The translations under genes were made by a program, and so were the position numbers. The notes under the pieces were generated by a model. The model did no database searches and had not been told where the DNA came from. It saw only the letters and a list, made by a program, of their open reading frames with translations. Source: an uncultured beta proteobacterium (GTDB lineage Bacteria; Pseudomonadota; Gammaproteobacteria; Burkholderiales; Rhodocyclaceae). Taken from it: a DNA stretch of 7,256 bases. The DNA lies in assembly GCA_903933395.1 (NCBI GenBank), contig CAIZKA010000177.1, positions 1 through 7,256 on the forward strand, in the 5' to 3' direction. Below, one piece after another: positions 1 to 5,349 of this stretch; the stretch's first letter is position 1; each line of letters opens with the position of its first letter.

Positions 1-2
1 CT

Positions 3-449
3 TCAGGAATCCAGCCGGCCCTTGTTTTCCGGCCGTGGATTCGGCGTTGGCGTCGCTTTGGGCGTCACGTTGACCTTGGCGCCGCCCAGGCTCGTGGTGA
101 TTTCGATCACGCCGGACAGTATCCTTTCCTCGGGATTTTTCTGGCAGTAGCTGTCGAGCAGCGGGATCAGCACGCTGACGCTGGCGACCACGGGGCTTGC
201 GGCTGTCGTGCCGCTACGGGCATACACGTTGTGGCCGGCAATGAAGCCCTGCGCCCATTCCAGCGCCAGCGCGCGCGACTCGGCATTGCCCGCCGCCTTC
301 CATTCCTGCCATTCGCTGCACTTGCGGATGCCCATGCCGGCCAGCTTGACGTCCCGGGACTGCGCCTGGACGTTGCCGATCGTGGCCGCAAGCAGAGCCA
401 GTGCCAAAGCCGGAACTGTCGCGGCGGCATGAAGGCGAAGGATGGGCAT
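3..449 (-). CDS. Small secreted protein of unknown function, possibly Rap1a/Tai-like
   Basis: This encodes a 148-residue protein with a clear Sec signal peptide: a short basic start, an Ala/Leu-rich core at residues 8-25, and a likely cleavage after VQA at residue 29. The mature part carries GMGIRKC (Cys44), then a Trp-rich segment, WAQGFIAGHN at about residues 65-74, and LLDSYCQKNP with Cys102. The tail from about residue 128 is Pro/Thr/Lys-rich and probably disordered. The pattern of Gly-x-Gly with Cys, W-x-x-G-F/Y-x-x-G-x-N, then Y-C-x-x-N/H-P resembles small periplasmic proteobacterial proteins related to the Rap1a/Tai group; this is recognition from memory and not certain. The two cysteines could form a disulfide. 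I chose the ATG at 449 because the signal peptide starts there. A GTG at 536 would add 29 residues that hide it. No clear Shine-Dalgarno sequence precedes 449. It is divergent from the next gene. Confidence 0.72.
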   Translation of the reverse strand: MPILRLHAAATVPALALALLAATIGNVQAQSRDVKLAGMGIRKCSEWQEWKAAGNAESRALALEWAQGFIAGHNVYARSGTTAASPVVASVSVLIPLLDSYCQKNPEERILSGVIEITTSLGGAKVNVTPKATPTPNPRPENKGRLDS

Positions 450-608
450 CGTGTAAGCGGGACGCAAGTGAATGGCAGCCCTTATCCTAGCAGCTTGCCG
501 CTGCGCTGCGCCGCCTGAGAGGCGGCCGGTCCGCACGCAAGGAATTTGTGGCAGAGTAGCCGGGGTTCACCAAGCGGCGTCGGACCGCCGCCGAAAGGAA
601 GCATCGCC
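450..608. other. Divergent intergenic region
   Basis: These 159 bases separate the minus-strand secreted-protein gene from the plus-strand DsrE-like gene, so they should hold both promoters. I could not identify a convincing sigma-70 box pair on either strand. Two short GC-rich inverted repeats are visible: CCGCCT/AGGCGG with a 3-base loop at 511-525, and GCGGCG/CGCCGC with a 6-base loop at 574-591. The second lies just before the ribosome binding site of the next gene and could fold in its leader RNA. Neither has a U-tract, so they are not typical terminators. Confidence 0.4.
594..600 (+). promoter_or_regulatory. Ribosome binding site of the DsrE-like gene
   Basis: AAAGGAA lies 8 bases before the ATG at 609. 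It decides that start over the in-frame ATG at 546, which would put 21 unrelated residues in front of a complete signal peptide. Confidence 0.6.
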
Positions 609-1049
609 ATGCATAAAGGATATCTTGCACTACTCGGTCTGATCGCCCTGCTGGCGGCGGCACCTGCCGCCGCGCAAAAGGCCGCTGCTGTCACCGGCGA
701 CACGCAGGCGCCGCAGAACCGCATGGTGTTCCAGATTAATGAGGACGATACGCGCAAGTGGAACACGGTGCTGGCCAACCTCAATAACGTGCAGGAAGAG
801 CTCGGCAAGGTCGACATCGCGGTGGTGGTCATCGGGCCCGGATTGGGAATGCTCAAGGCCGACGCGCTGACCGCCAACCGGGTGCAGGATGCCATGTCGG
901 CCGGTGTGCGCTTCGTCGCCTGCGGCAATTCGATGCAGGCGCAGCACCTGACGAAGGACGACATGATCGACGGCATCGAGTACGCCAAGGCCGGCTATGT
1001 GGAAGTGATGCGCCTGCAGAAAGCGGGCTATGCCTATATCCGCCCCTGA
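609..1049 (+). CDS. Exported DsrE/DsrF-like family protein
   Basis: This is a 146-residue protein with a Sec signal peptide (hydrophobic core at residues 5-20, probable cleavage after AAA at residue 22). The mature part has the fold signature of the DsrE/DsrF/YchN family: an N-terminal strand (MVFQIN, about 39-44), a helix with LNNVQEEL (58-65), a strand VDIAVVVIGPG (68-78), then GVRFVACGNSM (99-109) with one conserved cysteine, Cys105. The end, MRLQKAGYAYIRP, is typical of the secreted subgroup. Cytoplasmic family members pass sulfur from cysteine to cysteine. The secreted ones are mostly uncharacterised, so a role in periplasmic sulfur or thiol chemistry is only an inference. Cys105 is the sole cysteine and is well placed for such chemistry. 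The gene starts at the ATG after AAAGGAA and probably shares a transcript with the nucleotidase gene downstream. Confidence 0.85.
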   Translation: MHKGYLALLGLIALLAAAPAAAQKAAAVTGDTQAPQNRMVFQINEDDTRKWNTVLANLNNVQEELGKVDIAVVVIGPGLGMLKADALTANRVQDAMSAGVRFVACGNSMQAQHLTKDDMIDGIEYAKAGYVEVMRLQKAGYAYIRP

Positions 1050-1719
1050 ACCGGCGCCCGCGCCGATGCTCGACTGGTCGCGCATAGACACCGTCCTGCT
1101 CGACATGGACGGCACCCTGCTCGACCTGAATTTCGACAACCATTTCTGGCAGGTGCATTTGCCTCGACGCTACGCCGAAGCCCGCGGCATGTCGCCGGCG
1201 GCCGGGCGCGAGGAACTGATGGCGCGCTACCACGGCCGCGCCGGGACGCTGGAGTGGTACTCGGTGGATTTCTGGGAAACCGAGCTGGAACTCGACATCA
1301 TGCGCTTCAAGGAGGAAGTCGCGCACCTGATCGACATCCATCCGCATGTGCCGGCCTTCCTCGATGCGCTGCGCGCCGGCGGCCGGCGCGTGGTGCTGGC
1401 GACCAACGCGCACCACAAGAGCGTGACGCTGAAAATGGCAAAGACGGGGCTCACGCCGCGCTTCGACGCCATCGTCAGCTCGCACGCGCTGGGCGCGGCG
1501 AAGGAGGAGCAGGCCTTCTGGCAGCGCCTCGCCGAAATCGAGCCCTTCGATCCGGCGCGCACCCTGCTGGTCGACGACAGCCTGCCGGTACTCGACAGCG
1601 CACGCGAATACGGCATCGCGCACCTCGTCACGATCAAGAAGCCGGATACTGCCAGGCCGGAAAAGCATACCGGCGACTATCCGGCGATAGACGATTTCTC
1701 GCAGATCATCCCGACATAG
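1030..1719 (+). CDS. yrfG: HAD-superfamily hydrolase, probable GMP/IMP nucleotidase (YrfG type)
   Basis: This is a 229-residue cytoplasmic phosphatase. All four HAD motifs are visible: motif I DMDGT at residues 25-29 (Asp25 nucleophile, Asp27 acid/base), motif II ATN at 124-126 (Thr125), motif III Lys158 in GAAKEEQ, and motif IV VDDS at 181-184 (Asp182, Asp183 for magnesium). The stretch VLLDMDGTLLDLNFDNHFW matches what I recall of E. coli YrfG, which dephosphorylates purine nucleoside monophosphates, and the length is close to that protein. Substrate is inferred from this resemblance. The ATG at 1030 overlaps the DsrE-like gene by 20 bases. The ATG at 1066 (protein starting MLDWSRID, 217 residues) matches the YrfG N-terminus better and leaves a 16-base gap. 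Neither has a good Shine-Dalgarno sequence, so the start is unsettled. It is probably the last gene of a two-gene operon. Confidence 0.88.
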   Translation: MPISAPEPAPAPMLDWSRIDTVLLDMDGTLLDLNFDNHFWQVHLPRRYAEARGMSPAAGREELMARYHGRAGTLEWYSVDFWETELELDIMRFKEEVAHLIDIHPHVPAFLDALRAGGRRVVLATNAHHKSVTLKMAKTGLTPRFDAIVSSHALGAAKEEQAFWQRLAEIEPFDPARTLLVDDSLPVLDSAREYGIAHLVTIKKPDTARPEKHTGDYPAIDDFSQIIPT

Positions 1720-1742
1720 CAGTTGTTGCATTGCAGCTTGAC

Positions 1743-1765
1743 CTTGCCGGACAACACCCGGTAAG
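1743..1765 (+). terminator. Hairpin after the nucleotidase gene, possible weak terminator
   Basis: CTTGCCGG at 1743-1750 can pair with CCGGTAAG at 1758-1765 around a 7-base loop. This gives 8 base pairs, one of them G-U. It lies 23 bases after the nucleotidase stop codon. The bases that follow, TTGTAT, are only partly T-rich, so intrinsic termination would be weak. The hairpin abuts the GntR-type palindrome at 1766 and may simply be part of the regulator's promoter region. Confidence 0.3.
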
Positions 1766-1774
1766 TTGTATACA
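1744..1774 (+). promoter_or_regulatory. Tentative sigma-70 promoter of the malonate operon
   Basis: TTGCCG (1744-1749) could act as a -35 box and TATACA (1769-1774) as a -10 box, with a long 19-base spacer. The -10 would lie inside the palindrome at 1766-1775, so a bound regulator would block RNA polymerase. TTGACC at 1738-1743 is a better -35 match but sits 25 bases from TATACA, which is too far. With this -10 box, transcription would begin near 1781, leaving a leader of about 20 bases. The match is weak and unproven. Confidence 0.22.
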
Positions 1775-1775
1775 A
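1766..1775. promoter_or_regulatory. Predicted GntR (FadR/FCD-type) operator, primary site
   Basis: TTGTATACAA is a perfect 10-base palindrome that fits the T-x-GT-xxx-AC-x-A type of site bound by FadR-subfamily GntR regulators. It lies 26 bases before the start of a gene for exactly such a regulator. From memory, the rhizobial malonate regulator MatR also recognises a TTGTA/TACA-type repeat, which would agree. Autoregulation and control of the whole operon are inferred. Confidence 0.6.
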
Positions 1776-1779
1776 AATA

Positions 1780-1789
1780 TCGTATGCAA
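1780..1789. promoter_or_regulatory. Predicted degenerate second GntR operator
   Basis: TCGTATGCAA matches the primary site TTGTATACAA at 8 of 10 positions. The two centres are 14 bases apart, so two dimers could bind neighbouring faces, or the second could be a weaker auxiliary site. It ends 12 bases before the GTG start of the regulator gene. Confidence 0.4.
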
Positions 1790-1801
1790 CAATAAATACA
1801 C

Positions 1802-2473
1802 GTGGAAACAAGGGTTAACCGTTCATCACTGTCAGAACAGGCTGTCGGTTTGCTGCGCGAGCGGATCTACAGCCACGCCCTGCTGCCCGGCCAGCGGCTG
1901 GACGAAGCCGTGCTGGCCGAGCAGCTTGGGATCAGCCGCACGCCCCTGCGCGAAGCGCTCAAGGTGCTCTCGGCCGAGGGCCTGGTGGACCTGCAGCCGC
2001 ACAAGGGCTGCTTCGTCACCGAACTCGGCTTGCGCGACCTGGAAGAGATTTTTCCCATCATGGCCACGCTTGAAGGCCGCGTCGCGCATGAGGTGGCGGT
2101 CAGGCGCACACCGGCCCAGCTCAAGGCGCTCGACGCCCTGCATGAAAAGCTGGAACGCCATGCGGCGGCGGGCGATGTGGATCGCTATTACGAAACCAAC
2201 TACGTCTTTCATGACCGGATGCAGGAGTGTGCGGGCAACCGCTGGCTGCAGATCGTGATCGGCGACCTGAGGAAGCTCCTGAAGCTTTCCCGCCACCACT
2301 CGCTGCGCCTGGAAGGCCGGCTCAGCGCTTCGCTGGCGGAGCATCGTGCGCTGATGCAGGCCTTGCACCGGCAGGACGCCGATGCCGCCGAAGAGCTGAT
2401 GCGCGGCCATCTGCTGGCGCAGTTGGCGGCCCTGCGCGAATTGTCGCTGGCAGCGGAGGTCGTCGGTGGTTGA
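1802..2473 (+). CDS. matR: GntR-family transcriptional regulator, FCD (FadR) subfamily; probable malonate regulator
   Basis: This is a 223-residue DNA-binding regulator. Residues 10-75 form a GntR winged helix: LLRERIYSHALLPGQRL, then the recognition region LGISRTPLREALKVL (42-56), then the wing LVDLQPHKGCFV (61-72). Residues 80-215 form the helical FCD effector domain. His137 (VFHDRM), His181 (EHRALM) and His203 (MRGHL), with Asn133, sit where FCD proteins coordinate a metal that binds carboxylate effectors. The position in front of malonate genes makes malonate or a derivative the likely effector. The gene symbol rests on context. The GTG at 1802 is the only reasonable start, because an in-frame stop lies two codons upstream (1793-1795). 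No Shine-Dalgarno sequence precedes it, so translation may be leaderless-like or inefficient. The 3' end overlaps the decarboxylase gene by 8 bases on the same strand. Confidence 0.9.
   Translation: METRVNRSSLSEQAVGLLRERIYSHALLPGQRLDEAVLAEQLGISRTPLREALKVLSAEGLVDLQPHKGCFVTELGLRDLEEIFPIMATLEGRVAHEVAVRRTPAQLKALDALHEKLERHAAAGDVDRYYETNYVFHDRMQECAGNRWLQIVIGDLRKLLKLSRHHSLRLEGRLSASLAEHRALMQALHRQDADAAEELMRGHLLAQLAALRELSLAAEVVGG
2455..2460 (+). promoter_or_regulatory. Ribosome binding site of the decarboxylase gene
   Basis: GGAGGT is a near-perfect Shine-Dalgarno sequence inside the 3' end of the regulator gene, 5 bases before the GTG at 2466. It supports that GTG as the true start despite the overlap with the upstream stop codon. 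Confidence 0.7.
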
Positions 2474-3794
2474 GGGCCTGGTCGAGCGCCTGAAGGCCAT
2501 AGTCGGCGCTCGCGGTACGGCGGGCAACCGGCCGAAACAGGTCGAGGAGTGGCGTCGCCAGCTCACCGAGTGTGCCGAGGCGAAAGGCGGCGAGGTCTCG
2601 GCACGTACCCGCGCCGCCGCATTGGCGCAAACCTATCTCAAGCTCGACGATGCCGCGCGCCATGTCTTCCTGCGCCTGATTTCACTGGAGTTCGGACCGA
2701 CCCCGGGCCTGGTGGCGGCGGCTCACGAGAGCTATCAGCAGGCAGTCGGCAGTCCCGCACAGTGGGACGCCGAGGCCGAGCTGCGCACCGCCCTGCGTTC
2801 GGCGCGGATCCGCATCCTGACCCAGTTCAACGCCATTCCGCAGGGCGTCAAGTTCCTCGTCGACCTGCGCGCCGACCTGCTGCGTTACCTGGAAGAGGAC
2901 GCCGAACTGGCGCCGCTTGATCGCGAGCTCGAGTCGCGACTGGCGGCCTGGTTCGACGTCGGTTTCCTCGAACTGCAGCGCATCACCTGGAATTCGCCGG
3001 CGGCGCTGCTGGAAAAACTCATCGAGTATGAGGCGGTGCATGAAATCCGCTCCTGGACCGACCTCAAGAACCGTCTCGACTCCGACCGCCGGCTGTATGC
3101 CTTCTTCCATCCGCGCATGCCCATGGAACCGCTGATCTTCGTCGAGGTGGCGCTCACCGATTACCTCGCCGACAGCGTCCAGGCGCTGCTCGACGAGAAC
3201 GCGCCGGTGTTCGATGCGACGCGTGCCGACACGGCGATCTTCTATTCCATTTCCAATACCCAGGCCGGGCTTCGCGGCGTGTCCTTCGGCAGCTTCCTGT
3301 TGAAGCGCGTGATCGACGACCTGCGCCGCGATTTTCCGAAGCTGAAAAATTTTGCCACGCTGTCGCCCCTGCCCGGTTTCGAGTCCTGGGCGCGCAAGAA
3401 CCCGCAGGAACTGTCCGAGGCCGGATTGCAACTCGACGCCGCGCAGCTTGCCGCGGGGGAGTGGGCGCAGGATGCGGCCGGGGCGCGCAAGATCAATGAA
3501 TCCCTGACCCAGCTCGCGGCGCGCTACCTGACCCTGGAAAAATCCCGCCGCGGCGGCGGCAGGCAGCCGCTCGATGCCGTCGCCCGTTTCCATCTCGGCA
3601 ACGGTGCGCGCCTGGAGCGCATCAATGTACTGGCTGATGCGTCGCCCAAAGGGATGCAGCAGTCTTTCGGCGTGATGGTGAATTACCTGTACGACCTCGA
3701 CGAACTGGAACAAAACGTGGAGAGTTTCGCCCGCGAGGGTACCATTGCCACCTCGGCCGCCGTCAGGCGGCAGGCGCGGCCCAAACAAAATTAA
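2466..3794 (+). CDS. matA: Malonyl-CoA decarboxylase
   Basis: This is a 442-residue enzyme that decarboxylates malonyl-CoA to acetyl-CoA and CO2. The N-terminal part (about 1-170) is the helical oligomerisation region. The rest is the GNAT-like catalytic domain. Family landmarks visible are FFHPRMPMEPLIFVEVALT (213-231), FYSISNTQAGLRGVSFG (259-275), TLSPLPGF (298-305) with the catalytic serine Ser300, and ARFHLGNGARLERIN (373-387) with the catalytic histidine His376, followed by MVNYLYDL. These correspond to the active-site Ser and His of the human enzyme. Length is normal for bacterial members and there is no organelle-targeting extension. The GTG start overlaps the regulator gene and follows a strong GGAGGT, suggesting translational coupling. 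The next gene starts 15 bases after the stop. Malonyl-CoA made by the synthetase at the operon's end is the natural substrate. Confidence 0.96.
   Translation: MVEGLVERLKAIVGARGTAGNRPKQVEEWRRQLTECAEAKGGEVSARTRAAALAQTYLKLDDAARHVFLRLISLEFGPTPGLVAAAHESYQQAVGSPAQWDAEAELRTALRSARIRILTQFNAIPQGVKFLVDLRADLLRYLEEDAELAPLDRELESRLAAWFDVGFLELQRITWNSPAALLEKLIEYEAVHEIRSWTDLKNRLDSDRRLYAFFHPRMPMEPLIFVEVALTDYLADSVQALLDENAPVFDATRADTAIFYSISNTQAGLRGVSFGSFLLKRVIDDLRRDFPKLKNFATLSPLPGFESWARKNPQELSEAGLQLDAAQLAAGEWAQDAAGARKINESLTQLAARYLTLEKSRRGGGRQPLDAVARFHLGNGARLERINVLADASPKGMQQSFGVMVNYLYDLDELEQNVESFAREGTIATSAAVRRQARPKQN
3756..3771 (+). repeat. Perfect inverted repeat at the 3' end of the decarboxylase gene
   Basis: GCCGCC and GGCGGC flank a 4-base GTCA loop, giving a 6-bp all-GC hairpin within the last 40 bases of matA. 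It is followed by an A-rich stretch and the strong ribosome binding site of dctP. No U-tract follows, so it is unlikely to terminate transcription. It may stabilise a processed transcript end or simply reflect codon use. Confidence 0.35.
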
Positions 3795-3796
3795 AC

Positions 3797-3802
3797 GAGG
3801 AG
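3797..3802 (+). promoter_or_regulatory. Strong ribosome binding site of the TRAP binding-protein gene
   Basis: GAGGAG sits 7 bases before the ATG at 3810 in an A-rich, weakly structured context. Together with the decarboxylase's GGAGGT it is among the best ribosome binding sites in the window. This fits the need for an excess of periplasmic binding protein over membrane subunits. Confidence 0.7.
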
Positions 3803-3809
3803 AACGAAT

Positions 3810-4832
3810 ATGCGACGCAATTTTCTGAAAGGCGCCCTGGCGGCAATCGGCGCGATGACGCTGGGTCTGGGCAGTGCGCAGGTGCTGGCCCAGACCAAGA
3901 CCATCAAGATTTCCCACCAGTTTCCGGGCGGCACCATCGATGAAGGCGATTTCCGCGATCGACTGGTGCGCAAGTTCGCCGCCGAGGTGGAAAAGAAGAG
4001 CGGCGGCGCACTCAAGTTCGAGATTTACCCGGCCGCCTCACTGATGAAGGCGGTGCCTCAGTACAAGGCGCTGTCCACCGGCGCGCTGGACATGTCGCTG
4101 TATCCGCTGGCCTATGCCGGTGGCGAGTTTCCCGAGGCCAACCTGACCCTGATGCCGGCCGTGATCACCAGCTACGAGCAGGGCCTGCGCTGGAAGGATG
4201 CGCCGATCGGCAAGGAGCTGGTGCGCCTGCTCGACGAGCGCAACGTCAAGATCATCACCTGGGTCTGGCAGGCCGGCGGCATCGCCGCCAAGGGCAAGCC
4301 GCTGGTCAGCCCCGATGACGCAAAGGGCATGAAGGTGCGCGGCGGCAGCCGCGAGATCGACCTGATGATCAAGGCCGGCGGCGGCGCCGTGACCAACGTG
4401 CCGTCCAACGAAATCTACAGTGCCATGCAGTCCGGCGTACTGGATGCCGCCGTCACCTCGAGCACCTCGCTGATCAGTTTCCGCCTGCATGAAACCTCCA
4501 ACTTCCTGACGGCCGGACGCAAGCATTCCTTCTGGTACATGTTCGAGCCGCTGCTGATGTCGAAGAAGACCTTCGACGCGTTGACGCCGGCACAGCAGAA
4601 ACTGGTCATGGAAGTCGGCGCCTCGCTGGAGAAGTTCGGCATGGATGCGGCCAAGGCCGACGACGAGCGCGTGGTCGAGGTCTTTACCAAGGCCGGCCTC
4701 AAGGTGGTCGACATGGATCAGGCGGCGTTCGACAAGTGGCGTGAAGTGGCGAAGAACTCGGCCTGGAAGGACTTCGAGGAGAAGGTCAAGAACGGCAAGC
4801 AGCTGTTCGACATGGCCCTGTCGGTCAAGTAA
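3810..4832 (+). CDS. dctP: TRAP transporter substrate-binding protein DctP, probable malonate binder
   Basis: This is a 340-residue periplasmic binding protein that would deliver a dicarboxylate, probably malonate, to the DctQM membrane complex. The N-terminus is MRRNFLKG, which fits the twin-arginine consensus RRxFLK, then a hydrophobic segment and a likely cleavage after VLA at residue 27. Mature landmarks of the DctP family are ISHQFPGG (34-41), FEIYPAASL (70-78), and GMKVRGGSREIDLMIKAGG (173-191). In the last of these, Arg177 is the residue that usually pairs with the substrate carboxylate. PSNEIYSAMQSGVLDA (198-213) follows. Length is typical. Malonate as substrate is inferred from the flanking decarboxylase and synthetase genes; the fold alone allows other organic acids. 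The dctQ gene starts 4 bases after the stop. The name matP would suit if malonate transport is confirmed. Confidence 0.94.
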   Translation: MRRNFLKGALAAIGAMTLGLGSAQVLAQTKTIKISHQFPGGTIDEGDFRDRLVRKFAAEVEKKSGGALKFEIYPAASLMKAVPQYKALSTGALDMSLYPLAYAGGEFPEANLTLMPAVITSYEQGLRWKDAPIGKELVRLLDERNVKIITWVWQAGGIAAKGKPLVSPDDAKGMKVRGGSREIDLMIKAGGGAVTNVPSNEIYSAMQSGVLDAAVTSSTSLISFRLHETSNFLTAGRKHSFWYMFEPLLMSKKTFDALTPAQQKLVMEVGASLEKFGMDAAKADDERVVEVFTKAGLKVVDMDQAAFDKWREVAKNSAWKDFEEKVKNGKQLFDMALSVK

Positions 4833-4836
4833 GGCA

Positions 4837-5349
4837 ATGCGCAAGATCTGGTGGCAGTTCAGTCGAGCGGTTAATGCGTTCAACACCCTGACCGGCTACC
4901 TGTCCGGGGTGTTGATCGTCATCTGCAGCGGCGTCCTCGTCTTCGAGGTGGTGGTGCGCTACTGGCTCGGCTGGGCGACCGACTGGGAAATCGAGATGTC
5001 GATCATGTTGCTGATCGTGGCTACCTTCATGAGCGCGGCCTTCACCCAGGCCTCGCGCGGGCATGTCGGCATCGAGGTGCTCGACGCGCTGCTGTCGGCG
5101 CGCGCCAACCGCTGGCGCAACCTGCTCGGCGACATCCTGTCGATGGCCTTTTGCATCTTCATCGCCTGGCATGCCTGGAAGTTCTTCCATGAAGCCTGGG
5201 CCGACGGCAAGATGAGCAACACCGCCTGGGCGCCCAAGCTGTGGCCGGCCTATCTGTTCATGGCCCTGGGCATGACGATGCTCTCGCTGCAGATGCTGGT
5301 GCAACTCGGCGACCAGCATATCCATCAGCACAGGGAAGACGAAGAGTGA
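4837..5349 (+). CDS. dctQ: TRAP transporter small membrane subunit DctQ
   Basis: This is a 170-residue inner-membrane protein with four predicted transmembrane segments, at about residues 16-38, 51-69, 94-113 and 136-158. This is the usual topology of the small TRAP subunit, which links the binding protein to the large DctM channel. The motif VFEVVVRYWLGWATDWEIE (35-53) is the family signature: a helix ending in Arg-Tyr, then a Trp-Glu pair at the membrane edge. The tail is charged and His-rich (HIHQHREDEE). I chose the ATG at 4837, 4 bases after the dctP stop, because residues read upstream in frame are an arginine/serine-rich shadow of dctP. The only Shine-Dalgarno-like bases, TAAGG, are just 2 bases from the ATG, so translation probably depends on coupling to dctP. 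Its stop overlaps the dctM start. Confidence 0.92.
   Translation: MRKIWWQFSRAVNAFNTLTGYLSGVLIVICSGVLVFEVVVRYWLGWATDWEIEMSIMLLIVATFMSAAFTQASRGHVGIEVLDALLSARANRWRNLLGDILSMAFCIFIAWHAWKFFHEAWADGKMSNTAWAPKLWPAYLFMALGMTMLSLQMLVQLGDQHIHQHREDEE

Noticed and set aside
511..525. Inverted repeat CCGCCT/AGGCGG as a terminator
   Set aside because: It has a 3-base loop and no following T-run on either strand, and it lies in a divergent promoter region where no transcript should end.
853..1731. A 292-codon minus-strand open frame opposite the DsrE-like and nucleotidase genes
   Set aside because: Arg/His-rich shadow of two genes with intact catalytic and family motifs on the other strand.
1254..2258. A 334-codon plus-strand open frame running through the nucleotidase end and the regulator
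   Set aside because: It overlaps two real genes in another frame, crosses the intergenic operator region, and has Arg/Ala/Ser-rich shadow composition.
2682..3917. A 411-codon minus-strand open frame opposite the decarboxylase gene
   Set aside because: It mirrors the reading frame of a clear malonyl-CoA decarboxylase, spans into dctP, and has an Arg/Gln/Gly-rich composition without motifs.
4645..4836. A possible N-terminal extension of DctQ by 64 residues
   Set aside because: These residues are an Arg/Ser/Pro-rich frame-shifted reading of dctP. The family normally begins near the ATG at 4837.
4038..4886. A 282-codon minus-strand open frame opposite dctP
   Set aside because: Shadow of dctP: Leu/His/Gly/Asp-rich, with no signal peptide, no motif and no ribosome binding site.
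5241..5345. A possible N-terminal extension of DctM by 35 residues
   Set aside because: The extension is read through dctQ in another frame and would precede a normal first membrane helix. The GTG at 5346 with AGGGA upstream is the better start.
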